Shown here in pieces: positions 50,461 through 58,672 of a DNA stretch of 64,000 nucleotides. Numbering within the stretch: the stretch's first letter is position 1; every line of letters starts with the position of its first letter. The position numbers were made by a program, and so were the translations under genes. The notes under the pieces were generated by a model that made no database searches, was not told the origin of the DNA, and saw nothing but the letters and a program-made list of their open reading frames with translations. The stretch is from DASXZH01 sp036502005 (GTDB taxonomy: Bacteria > Armatimonadota > Fimbriimonadia > Fimbriimonadales > Fimbriimonadaceae), in contig DASXZH010000071.1 of the NCBI GenBank assembly GCA_036502005.1, positions 1 through 64,000 on the forward strand. Direction: 5' to 3'.

Positions 50461-52242
50461 ATGCGCCTATTTGCTGTTCTTGCTTGCCTCTTTGTGGCCC
50501 TCTTTGCCCTTCCCAAAACCGCTGTAGCTAGCGATGTTGTCCAGTCTTGGGCTCAAACTTTTCCGACCACGGCCGGTGAAGCTCCAGACACTTTCACCGT
50601 GGACGCGAAGGGTTCGGTTTACATTGTCAGTTTCTACATACTTGGACCGACTGGGGAGTTTTGGATCATACGTAAGTTGAACTCCTTGGGCCAGTTGCAA
50701 TGGACTCAGTCTTTCGTCGCAACCAATAGGCCGACTCAGATAGCAGTGGACGCGAACGGCAATGTTTTCCTGACCAGCACGGAAGGCGATGCCTCATCGT
50801 CATCAGCGTTAACGGTCAAGCTTTTTAGCAATGGCGATATTGCCTGGGCTAACGAATACGCAGGTGGCGAGGGCCAATCGTTACACATTGACTCCGCAGG
50901 CAACTGTTTCGTGGGTGGTGGTTATAGCAACGGTACGGCATTTGAACTGCTTCTTCTTGAGTACAACAATGCGGGGCAGTTGATCAACCATGTTGAGCGG
51001 GCGGACATTTCGAACCCTATAACTTTCTTTATGCCAAATGGCACACTCATAGCCAATGGCCAGGCAGAAGGTTCAACCAGTGCTTATTTTGAAGCTGTAA
51101 ACAGTAGCGGCACCTACCTTTTCAGTAGCGTCACCCAAAACACGGCTGATGACGTCTTCCACTATGGGCTGTCATGCGACCCAAGCAGCAATCTTTACTG
51201 GGTGGTGGTCGACAGAAACGTAAATGACGACAATGCCACATTTACATTAGGCTGCTTTGGACCAACGGGAATGTTTAACTGGGTCAGCGCCAGCTACCCG
51301 GGCAGCATTGATCAGATGACGGCTTCTGACCCCAACCATGCATATCTTCTTGTGGAGGTAGACGATACCACCGAATCCGCCGAGGGCTTTGGGGCCGGTG
51401 GCAAAAGGTTTATGGATGCGGTTGCCAAACAAGGACAGATCGCAGCAGACGGCACAAAGGGGCTGGTTCGGGAAACACAAAATACGACCTCTTTTCAATT
51501 TGGAGAGATTAACACCGCATCCCAAACAACTTGGAGCGCAGCGTATTCCGGGGTCAAGCCGGAAGGTTGTGAGGGCATGGCAATTATTAACTCAACCGTT
51601 TACAGTCTGTGCGCATCGGACGTCGGCGGTATTGTTGAAACCAGCTTTATCAAATATGTCCAAGGTGTGGGCGCGACCGTGATTACCCCTTCTGCCACTT
51701 CGGTTCAGGGAGGAAATAACGTTAGCGTTACAGTTCAACTTAATGATGTCGCACCCGCAGGTGGCTTGGCGGCCTACTTCGTCGTTAACTCATCGGCCCT
51801 CGGCTTGCCGGGCTCCGTTACCATTTCTCCAGGAATTTCTTCCTTAACCGTAAATGCCCTCACTTCGCCGGTGAGTGTTTCGACTCCAGTCACGATCACT
51901 GTCGAAATTAATGGCGGAGATCGGTCCTGTTCGGTTGTGCTAACTCCCGCCGTGCTCTCCACCGTTACCTTCCCGGGAGGCGCGAGCGCGAGTGTTAAAG
52001 GCGGCCAGACAATCACCGGAACCATTCAACTTTCGGGGAAAACGGCGCTCATTTCCGATTCGGTCACGCTAGCTTCGAACAGCGCCAAAGCAACCGTTCC
52101 AGCCAGTGTAAGCGTGCAGCCAGGCACATCGACTGCCACGTTTGTGGTCAATACAACCGCTGTTACGACTAGCACTCCTGTAGTGATCACGGCGAAGCTC
52201 GGCGGGGTAACCGTAACCGCGAAGCTGGCAGTGACACCTTAA
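50461..52242 (+). CDS. Secreted propeller/Ig-like protein, tandem paralogue 2
   Basis: A 593-residue paralogue with the same layout: signal peptide MRLFAVLACLFVALFALP, propeller blades (WIIRKLNSLGQLQWTQSF; ANGNVFLTS), and two C-terminal Ig-like domains with SVQGGNNVSVTVQLNDVAPAG and SVKGGQTITGTIQLSG. It has no long conserved promoter region upstream, unlike copies 1 and 3; the TATAAT that touches its ATG is too close to be its promoter. It may be co-transcribed with paralogue 1, 127 bases upstream. Confidence 0.85.
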   Translation: MRLFAVLACLFVALFALPKTAVASDVVQSWAQTFPTTAGEAPDTFTVDAKGSVYIVSFYILGPTGEFWIIRKLNSLGQLQWTQSFVATNRPTQIAVDANGNVFLTSTEGDASSSSALTVKLFSNGDIAWANEYAGGEGQSLHIDSAGNCFVGGGYSNGTAFELLLLEYNNAGQLINHVERADISNPITFFMPNGTLIANGQAEGSTSAYFEAVNSSGTYLFSSVTQNTADDVFHYGLSCDPSSNLYWVVVDRNVNDDNATFTLGCFGPTGMFNWVSASYPGSIDQMTASDPNHAYLLVEVDDTTESAEGFGAGGKRFMDAVAKQGQIAADGTKGLVRETQNTTSFQFGEINTASQTTWSAAYSGVKPEGCEGMAIINSTVYSLCASDVGGIVETSFIKYVQGVGATVITPSATSVQGGNNVSVTVQLNDVAPAGGLAAYFVVNSSALGLPGSVTISPGISSLTVNALTSPVSVSTPVTITVEINGGDRSCSVVLTPAVLSTVTFPGGASASVKGGQTITGTIQLSGKTALISDSVTLASNSAKATVPASVSVQPGTSTATFVVNTTAVTTSTPVVITAKLGGVTVTAKLAVTP

Positions 52243-52288
52243 CAAGCCGGCTGGAAAAGGGGACAGCTCATAGCAAAAACGCGGGTCC

Positions 52289-52362
52289 GCGTTACAACTA
52301 AAGGCACATCGCGTTACAAGTTCTTGCCAAACCTTGGGTCCTGTCAAGAGTCGATTTATACT
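52289..52362 (+). promoter_or_regulatory. Conserved promoter region of tandem paralogue 3
   Basis: GCGTTACAA occurs at 52289 and 52311 (22-base spacing), then TCGATTTATACTATT with -10 box TATACT (52357-52362). It aligns over about 100 bases with the region at 48305-48377, including the following CTGGCG...GGAAAGGAA part of the leader. Confidence 0.65.
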
Positions 52363-52480
52363 ATTGTTAGCTGGCGCAGCCAGGAAAGGAACCTGCAACA
52401 AACCAGTAACAGAAGTTTACATTGCTCAAGCCAATTCTTTGGCCCTTTGTGAATCACTGTCGATTTAGAAGGAATATCAA

Positions 52481-54265
52481 ATGCGTTATCTTGCTCTCTT
52501 TGCCTCCCTGTGCGCGGCTCTTTTCGTTCTGTCATCAACTGCGCGAGCCACTGATGTTGTTCGGTCTTGGGCACAAACCTACCAGGGCACCGCTTATGGA
52601 GAAGGCCCCCTCATGTTCACGGTGGATTCTAAGGGTTCCGTTTATATAGCGAGTGACCTTTACTTTTCGTTGAATGAAAACTTTTGGATAATCAGAAAGT
52701 TGAATTCCTTGGGTCAACTTCAGTGGACGCAATCATTCTTTGCAAGCGGCGCGCCGCAGGGGATGGCTGTTGACTTGAACGGCAATCTGTTTCTAACCAG
52801 TTATGAAATAGAGCAGAGTAGCTCGTCTGATGCCGCGCTCACGGTCAAGTTCCTCAGCAACGGCAATTTGGATTGGATTGTACAGTACCCTAATGGCGAC
52901 GGCCAAGCCGTGCATACAGACTCTTTAGGCAATTGCTACGTCGGAGGCACTTACTTAAACAATGGTGTGTATGAGGGCCTTCTTCTTGAATATAGCCCGA
53001 ACGGAGAAATATTGAACCAAGTTCAGCGGAACGATATTAACACAGGCTCAGTGTTCTTCTGCCCCAATGGCTCTCTCGTTATTAATGGGAATCAACTTGG
53101 GAATGTTAGTCCATTATATGAGGTGTTGACAAGTGCAGGCAACCTCGTTTACACATCCTTTGCAAGTAACAGCAGCACCGACCAATATCAGTTTCGACTC
53201 ACTTGCGATTCCAGCAGCAATGTGTACTTCGCAGACCAAGATTCAACCAGCACCGGTAGTTCTTTCATGGTTTTCTGTTACAATGCGGCGGGGCAATACC
53301 TGTGGAACAGCATCTCCTATCCAGGGCTGGTCCAACAAATAAGCGCTTCGGACTCGAACCACGCTTACGTTTTAGTTAACACTGGCCCCAGCATGTTCGC
53401 CGATGAGGGATTTGGAGCAGGCGGCAAAAGACTTATGAATGTTCAGTCACAAGGCGGCCTTATTGCCGCCGATGGGACGAAGGGTTTGATCAGCGCTTCC
53501 GAAAACATCACTTCTTATATGTTTTCTGAAGTCAACGAAAGCCTTCAAACACTTTGGACTCAGACCTCTTCCAGTGTTGAGCCAGAAGGCATTCTGCAGC
53601 TTTCAGTAATTAACTCAACTGTTTATTGCCTGAACCAAACCGTCCAAGGCGGCTTTTTCGCCACCAATTTCGTGAAATACGTCCAAGGCGTTGGAGCAAC
53701 AAGCGTTACGCCATCCAAATCTTCGATTCAGGGAGGGCAAAGTGTAAACCTTACGGTGCAGTTAAACGACGTAGCGCCTGCAGGTGGTCTGGCGGTCTAT
53801 TGGTTGAGCAATTCTTCGGCCCTCGGCTTGCCAACCTCGGTTATCACCGCTGCCGGAAAATCGGTGTTGACAATCACAGCCCTAACTCAACCCGTTGATA
53901 TTGCAACGCCAGTGACAATCACGGCGGAAGTCAACGGCGGCGATAGGACCACCACGGTAACTCTCATGCCCGCTGTTTTGAGTGCGGTCACGTTCCCAGG
54001 TGGAGCAAGCGCGAGTGTGGTTGGTGGGAAAACGATTACAGGAACGATACAACTTTCTGGCCCAACTGCTCTTTTGCCGCATGCCGTCACATTGTCTTCG
54101 AACAGCGCCAAGGCCACGGTTCCGACGAGCGTTAGTGTTCTGCCCGGTGCCTTAACCGCGACGTTTGTGGTTAACACAACTACTGTGACGGCCAACACGC
54201 CGGTTGTTATCACGGCGACTCTGGCGGGCGTTAAGGTTACAGCGAATCTAACCGTTGCGCCTTAA
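52481..54265 (+). CDS. Secreted propeller/Ig-like protein, tandem paralogue 3
   Basis: A 594-residue paralogue: signal MRYLALFASLCAALFVLS, propeller blades (WIIRKLNSLGQLQWTQSFF; LNGNLFLTS), and two Ig-like domains with SIQGGQSVNLTVQLNDVAPAG and SVVGGKTITGTIQLSG. The start follows AGAAGGA upstream. It shares its promoter region with paralogue 1, so the pair was duplicated together with regulation while paralogue 2 lost or never had it. The sequences have diverged substantially in the propeller and little in the Ig-like part. Confidence 0.85.
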   Translation: MRYLALFASLCAALFVLSSTARATDVVRSWAQTYQGTAYGEGPLMFTVDSKGSVYIASDLYFSLNENFWIIRKLNSLGQLQWTQSFFASGAPQGMAVDLNGNLFLTSYEIEQSSSSDAALTVKFLSNGNLDWIVQYPNGDGQAVHTDSLGNCYVGGTYLNNGVYEGLLLEYSPNGEILNQVQRNDINTGSVFFCPNGSLVINGNQLGNVSPLYEVLTSAGNLVYTSFASNSSTDQYQFRLTCDSSSNVYFADQDSTSTGSSFMVFCYNAAGQYLWNSISYPGLVQQISASDSNHAYVLVNTGPSMFADEGFGAGGKRLMNVQSQGGLIAADGTKGLISASENITSYMFSEVNESLQTLWTQTSSSVEPEGILQLSVINSTVYCLNQTVQGGFFATNFVKYVQGVGATSVTPSKSSIQGGQSVNLTVQLNDVAPAGGLAVYWLSNSSALGLPTSVITAAGKSVLTITALTQPVDIATPVTITAEVNGGDRTTTVTLMPAVLSAVTFPGGASASVVGGKTITGTIQLSGPTALLPHAVTLSSNSAKATVPTSVSVLPGALTATFVVNTTTVTANTPVVITATLAGVKVTANLTVAP

Positions 54266-54520
54266 GTTCTACCTTCTATGTCCGGTTGCGTTTTCGAAAC
54301 TGCCATTTCTAAATACTTGGGCGTGGCTGATGGCAACGCAACCGATAGCAATTGTGAGGATGGTTGAAAAGCGTTTCATTGAGCTTTAGACAAATTCCGA
54401 TGGCGGAGATTTCAGTTCTAAACCCGCAACGCCCAAAAGTTTGCGACACATTTTCCCCGATAGGTGTAAGAATAACTTAGGAACGTCATCACAGACCCAA
54501 AGTCTGGCGATAGCCGTCTT

Positions 54521-54526
54521 TACAAT
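54521..54526 (+). promoter_or_regulatory. -10 box of the M48 peptidase gene
   Basis: TACAAT, then AAGCG and ATG 54532 (spacing five), consistent with a leaderless or nearly leaderless transcript. Confidence 0.4.
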
Positions 54527-54531
54527 AAGCG

Positions 54532-55785
54532 ATGATCAGCACACTTGTTCTTGCTACCTTGCTGCTAAAGCAAAGCCCCTCGCGGGGTGGCCAAGAGCCG
54601 CGCGTTCCGACGCCGATCGGCGGACCTCAAATCAAAGATAAGGACAAGGCTCCCACCGGGCCGCCTACCCCTTGGTTTAACAAAGACGAGGACACATTCG
54701 ATTTACCCACCGATCCAAAACAGCTTGCAGACCTTAAACACGATGTTGTAGAGGGCAAGAAAGCCGCTGCGGACGCCATAAAATTCTTTGGCGTTAGCAC
54801 CAACATGGCCTACCAAGAGCGGGTGGAACGGATCGGACAGCAGATTGCCCACATTGCTAATCACACCCACGTTACGGCCCTTTGGGGCGATACACGGCAT
54901 AACGTCTATCACTATCGCTACACGGTGCTAAAGGGTGACGACGTGAACGCCTTCTCCATTCCTGGGGGTTACATTTTCGTCTTCGAAGGACTCATGAAGT
55001 TCGTGGAAAGCGATGATGAGCTCGCAGGCGTGTTGGGCCACGAAACATCCCACGCCGCTTTTCGCCATGTAGCCATCATGGAGGCGAGGCAGAATAAGGA
55101 GATGTACCTCCAAATCCCTGCCATCGTCGCGTCTATCCTAAGCCATAGCATGGCCCCAATGGTCGGAACGAGCCTAGCCCTTCAAGGCACGGAAAGTGGT
55201 TGGAGCATTAACGCGGAAAAGGCGGCCGACTTTGGCGGTTTTCAGTTCTTGGAAAAGAGTGGAAAGTATAACCCTGTAGCCATGTTGACCTTTATGGAGC
55301 GGTTGAACAGGCAGGATCACGCTATTGATAGTATTGTCAAGAACACAATTATTCAGGACCACCCTATCACCAAGGAACGTGTTGATGCGTTTGAGGACGA
55401 TCTCAGGAATGCCGGCATTCCAATTGAACGCAGCAAAGCTTCTCCAACTTTTCGTGTACTACTGACCGATTGCCCAGATGGAACGGTCGACGCCACATTG
55501 AATTCTCGAAAGATCTACAAGTTTGGTGGTCCTGATGCGAAAGTGAGGGCGGCAGCGATCGCCGAGAAACTCAATCATTTTTACGATGAAGTCCCTCAAG
55601 CTTACGATCTATCCGCAAGGAACGACCCGTATGCCATAGGCTATAAAACGGATGTTCTTTTCACGGTTTTGCCCGAGGACGCCGCCGCTAACAAGATGAC
55701 CCAAGATAAACTGGTGGAAGACACCGTTGGCGCGATGAAGAAGAGCCTTATTGATCTAGGCTATCGCGTTTGGGTTGAAGACTAG
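54532..55785 (+). CDS. M48-family zinc metallopeptidase
   Basis: A 417-residue protein. The HExxH zinc motif is GHETSHAAFRH (His170, His174), with the third ligand probably the Glu of NAEKAADFGGFQFL. A Pro/Lys-rich stretch at 20-50 follows a very short hydrophobic N-terminus, so a cleaved signal is uncertain. Members of this branch (BepA/LoiP-like) act on misfolded envelope proteins. The C-terminal 100 residues form a separate domain. TACAAT lies five bases upstream of the ATG. The methyltransferase gene follows with a three-base gap. Confidence 0.82.
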   Translation: MISTLVLATLLLKQSPSRGGQEPRVPTPIGGPQIKDKDKAPTGPPTPWFNKDEDTFDLPTDPKQLADLKHDVVEGKKAAADAIKFFGVSTNMAYQERVERIGQQIAHIANHTHVTALWGDTRHNVYHYRYTVLKGDDVNAFSIPGGYIFVFEGLMKFVESDDELAGVLGHETSHAAFRHVAIMEARQNKEMYLQIPAIVASILSHSMAPMVGTSLALQGTESGWSINAEKAADFGGFQFLEKSGKYNPVAMLTFMERLNRQDHAIDSIVKNTIIQDHPITKERVDAFEDDLRNAGIPIERSKASPTFRVLLTDCPDGTVDATLNSRKIYKFGGPDAKVRAAAIAEKLNHFYDEVPQAYDLSARNDPYAIGYKTDVLFTVLPEDAAANKMTQDKLVEDTVGAMKKSLIDLGYRVWVED

Positions 55786-55788
55786 CTA

Positions 55789-56541
55789 GTGGATCAAACC
55801 AAGCCCGAAAAGAACTGGAAGCGCTTTTTTGATGAGCACGCACCCCGTTACCTAGAAAACGCTTTTACCGGCAATACGCGCGCCGAAGTTGAGTTCATTG
55901 CGAGCCTTTTCAACCTGCCTGCCGGCAGCAGGATTTTGGATATCGGCTGCGGAACCGGGCGGCATTCGATCGGATTAGCGAAGGCCGGCTATCGTGTTAC
56001 CGGCATCGACTTATCTTCCGGCATGTTGGACCAGGCGCGCAAAGCGGCCGCCCTCGCTCGGGCCGATGTCGAGTGGATCGAAGCCGATGCGACCGAATAT
56101 GTGTCCGACCTATTGGTCGATGCCGTTATCTGCCTCTGTGAAGGAGCATTTGGATTGGTGGAGATGGATGAGAACCCGGTTGGCCATGATCTTGCCATTT
56201 TGAGAAACGCCTACGCTTCATTAAGGCCCAATGGTTTCTTTCTGCTCAACGCCTTAAACGGCTACGCGATGATTCGGCAGATGACGGATGAACATGTCGA
56301 GAGTGGCCAGTTCGATCCTTCGACTATGGTCGCCTTGTACCAGGACGAGTGGAAACTCCCCGAAGGAAAGCGAACAATGACCATCCGCGAACGGCTGTTT
56401 ATCCCTCCGGAGGTTGTAGCCATGCTCACTTACGTTGGTTTTGAAGTTTCAAGCGTGTGGGGTGGGACCGCAGGCGAGTGGCACCAGAATCCGCTTAAGC
56501 TCGACGAAGTCGAGGCGATGTACTTCTGTCGAAAACTCTAG
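55789..56541 (+). CDS. Class I SAM-dependent methyltransferase
   Basis: A 250-residue methyltransferase with SAM motif I ILDIGCGTGRHSIGL, motif II VTGIDLSSGM and post-motif LRPNGFFLLNALNG. Acceptor unknown; the closest habit is that of small-molecule methyltransferases. GTG 55789 starts three bases after the M48 stop, so the pair is co-transcribed. Its stop overlaps the stop of the convergent NUDIX frame by four bases. Confidence 0.85.
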   Translation: MDQTKPEKNWKRFFDEHAPRYLENAFTGNTRAEVEFIASLFNLPAGSRILDIGCGTGRHSIGLAKAGYRVTGIDLSSGMLDQARKAAALARADVEWIEADATEYVSDLLVDAVICLCEGAFGLVEMDENPVGHDLAILRNAYASLRPNGFFLLNALNGYAMIRQMTDEHVESGQFDPSTMVALYQDEWKLPEGKRTMTIRERLFIPPEVVAMLTYVGFEVSSVWGGTAGEWHQNPLKLDEVEAMYFCRKL

Positions 56542-57115
56542 GCTCTTCGCCTAAGCCAGTAAATCGCGAGAATCGTTTTCGCGTCGATGATCTCGCCTTT
56601 TTCAACCATGTCTAAAGCGCGCGAAACGGCTACGCGGTGAATGCGGATATCTTCCGATTCCTCTGCCAAACCCGCCGTTTCTAATACGTTTACACCGTTT
56701 GGAAACGGGCAGTAAAACAGGTGAAGCCTTTCCGTCGAGACTCCTGGCGAGAGGAAAAAGCTGCTAACAAGGGTGGTCTCGTCGGGCTCGGCGCCAGTCT
56801 CGTCTTGCGTCTCCCTCCTGGCCGTTTCAAGGGGATTTCCCCATGGTCAACTTTGCCCGCCGGCAGCTCCAAAATCCAGCCAGACCCAACTCCGATGGTA
56901 GCAGCCCGGACCTGCTCAACAAGAATGATCTCGTCCTTTAGTTGATCATGGAAAAGTATGCCAGCACTGTCTCCCCAATCAAGAACGAAGCGGTCGACGG
57001 GGCCGCTTTTGGTCCCATCAAACCGCCCATAGCAAAACGTTAGGTTAAACCAGCGAAATATTGACTTGTGGAATATTTCTTCTTTAGAAACGACTTCGAT
57101 CCCTGAGCCTGGCAT
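56538..57115 (-). pseudogene. NUDIX hydrolase gene with a one-base frameshift
   Basis: The frame starting at 57115 encodes a NUDIX N-terminal half (ILVEQVRAATIGVGSGWILELPAGKVDHGE) and then shifts. The next frame continues perfectly with the Nudix box remainder ETARRETQDETGAEP, then LSPGVSTERLHLFYCPF and ends AIYWLRRRA at 56538. The total length is 578 bases, one short of a multiple of three. The break is at a run of four G (56831-56834), a classic indel spot, so either the gene is broken or the sequence has a missing base. Promoter TATACT precedes ATG 57115. Confidence 0.8.
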
Positions 57116-57122
57116 GGGAGCC

Positions 57123-57128
57123 AGTATA
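57123..57128 (-). promoter_or_regulatory. -10 box of the NUDIX gene (leaderless)
   Basis: TATACT on the minus strand, then GGCTCCC and ATG 57115, matching TANNNT-N7-ATG. Confidence 0.45.
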
Positions 57129-57145
57129 TCAAGGAAGGGACTTGT

Positions 57146-57649
57146 CTAGTGGCCCATGCTGGGGTTATACGGCTTGCCATCAAGGGTCATCTTTTGCGAG
57201 GTCCAATTCATCTCGGAAAGCTTCCACATGCCGCCTTCTTTGCGATAGGTGTCCTTGGTTGCGCCGGTCATGACCATCTTGTGATCCTTATTATCCGGAC
57301 CTACGATAACGCCAACCATGCGATGGTTCGTGATTGAAGTTCCGGTATCGCCATGAACCATCACATGCGACGTAACGGCCGTGCACGAGGTGAGCTTTTT
57401 AATAGATCCGAAGGACTGCTTCATCTCCGCAAGCATCTCATCATAAGTCTGCGTTTTGCCCATTTCTACATGCTTGAAATCTGAAGTGACATGGGCGCGG
57501 GTGATCTTCTCAAAGGCATCCATGTCCTTATGCATAAAGGCATGGGCAACTTCGGAATTCATTTTGTTCGCTTCAGTTTTTAGACTTTGGGTCGAAGCGA
57601 AGGACAGTGAAGCGAGGGCGAGAACGGCAAGAATGACGGATTTCTTCAT
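57146..57649 (-). CDS. Secreted NTF2-like (SnoaL/DUF4440-type) protein
   Basis: A 167-residue protein with a signal peptide (1-20, ending SFAST) and an NTF2-like fold: helices in NKMNSEVAHAFMHKDMDAF, strands in TSITNHRMVGVIVG and a final MWKLSEMNWTSQ. The fold binds small ligands or serves as a pocket domain; function unknown. ATG 57649 is six bases downstream of TATAAT on the minus strand, so the start is secure and probably leaderless. Confidence 0.75.
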   Translation of the reverse strand: MKKSVILAVLALASLSFASTQSLKTEANKMNSEVAHAFMHKDMDAFEKITRAHVTSDFKHVEMGKTQTYDEMLAEMKQSFGSIKKLTSCTAVTSHVMVHGDTGTSITNHRMVGVIVGPDNKDHKMVMTGATKDTYRKEGGMWKLSEMNWTSQKMTLDGKPYNPSMGH

Positions 57650-57655
57650 GTCGTT

Positions 57656-57661
57656 ATTATA
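57656..57661 (-). promoter_or_regulatory. -10 box of the NTF2-like gene (leaderless)
   Basis: TATAAT on the minus strand, then AACGAC and ATG 57649. Confidence 0.55.
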
Positions 57662-57795
57662 TTCTTACTCCTGCAAGTTAAGAGTATGTAAATGTGGAAA
57701 ACTTTCTTGCCATCCTTAACCCGGGCCGCGTAGAACAGGAAAACCCCGGTAAAAGAGCCCCGGTTTTTCGACCTGCCAAAGAGGAGGAATAGACT

Positions 57796-58665
57796 ATGGC
57801 AACGATTACAACTAAAGACGGCACAGAAATCTACTACAAGGATTGGGGATCTGGGCAACCTATTGTTTTTAGCCATGGATGGCCACTTTCGTCCGATGCG
57901 TTCGAAGATCAGATGTTCTACTTAGCCGCTCGTGGCTTCCGGTGCATCGCTCACGATCGCCGGGGCCACGGCCGGTCCAGCCAACCCTGGAATGGCAACG
58001 ACATGGACACCTACGCCGACGATCTCGCCGAACTTGTTGAAAAGCTAAACCTGGCGAACGCGATCCACGTTGGACACTCAACAGGCGGTGGCGAAGTCGC
58101 GCGCTATATCGCTCGCTACGGCACCAAACGAGTTGAAAAGGCGGTTCTCATCGCCTCGGTTCCACCCCTCATGCTAAAAACGCCGAACAACCCAGGTGGG
58201 CTTCCGATTGAGGCTTTTGACCAGATCCGGTCTGCCGTGGTTGCGGATCGATCCAGCTTCTGGAGGAATATCTGCATGCCGTTTTACGGCTACAATCGGC
58301 CCGGCGCCAAAGTATCCGAAGGCGTGCAAGAATCGTTCTGCATGCAAGGAATGATGGCGGGATTCCCAGCTTCTTACTTCTGCATCAGGGCCTTTTCGGA
58401 AACCGATCAGTATGAGGATCTGGCAAAATTCGACGTGCCAACGCTGATTCTGCAAGGCGACGACGACCAAATCGTGCCTTACACGAACGCTTCTCTTCTT
58501 CAGGCGAAGTTGATCAAGGGTTCAACGCTGAAGATCTATCCGGGTGCATCCCATGGGATGTGCACCGTAAACAAGGATCAAGTGAACGAGGATCTTTTTG
58601 CCTTCTTCCACGGAGAGTTGAAAGTAGGTGCCGTGCATGAGCACCAAGTCGCTACCGTCAGATAA
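57796..58665 (+). CDS. Alpha/beta hydrolase of the non-heme chloroperoxidase type
   Basis: A 289-residue cytosolic hydrolase. FSHGWPLSSDAFEDQ is the oxyanion loop, AHDRRGHGRSSQPW the following segment, GHSTGGGEVARYI the Ser elbow, and GASHGM supplies the His; Asp is likely in QGDDDQIVPYTNAS. The combination matches perhydrolase/chloroperoxidase-like hydrolases, which are esterases acting on small substrates. A strong AGAGGAGG precedes the ATG. It converges on the MFS gene; a hairpin lies between. Confidence 0.85.
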   Translation: MATITTKDGTEIYYKDWGSGQPIVFSHGWPLSSDAFEDQMFYLAARGFRCIAHDRRGHGRSSQPWNGNDMDTYADDLAELVEKLNLANAIHVGHSTGGGEVARYIARYGTKRVEKAVLIASVPPLMLKTPNNPGGLPIEAFDQIRSAVVADRSSFWRNICMPFYGYNRPGAKVSEGVQESFCMQGMMAGFPASYFCIRAFSETDQYEDLAKFDVPTLILQGDDDQIVPYTNASLLQAKLIKGSTLKIYPGASHGMCTVNKDQVNEDLFAFFHGELKVGAVHEHQVATVR

Positions 58666-58672
58666 ACGACTG

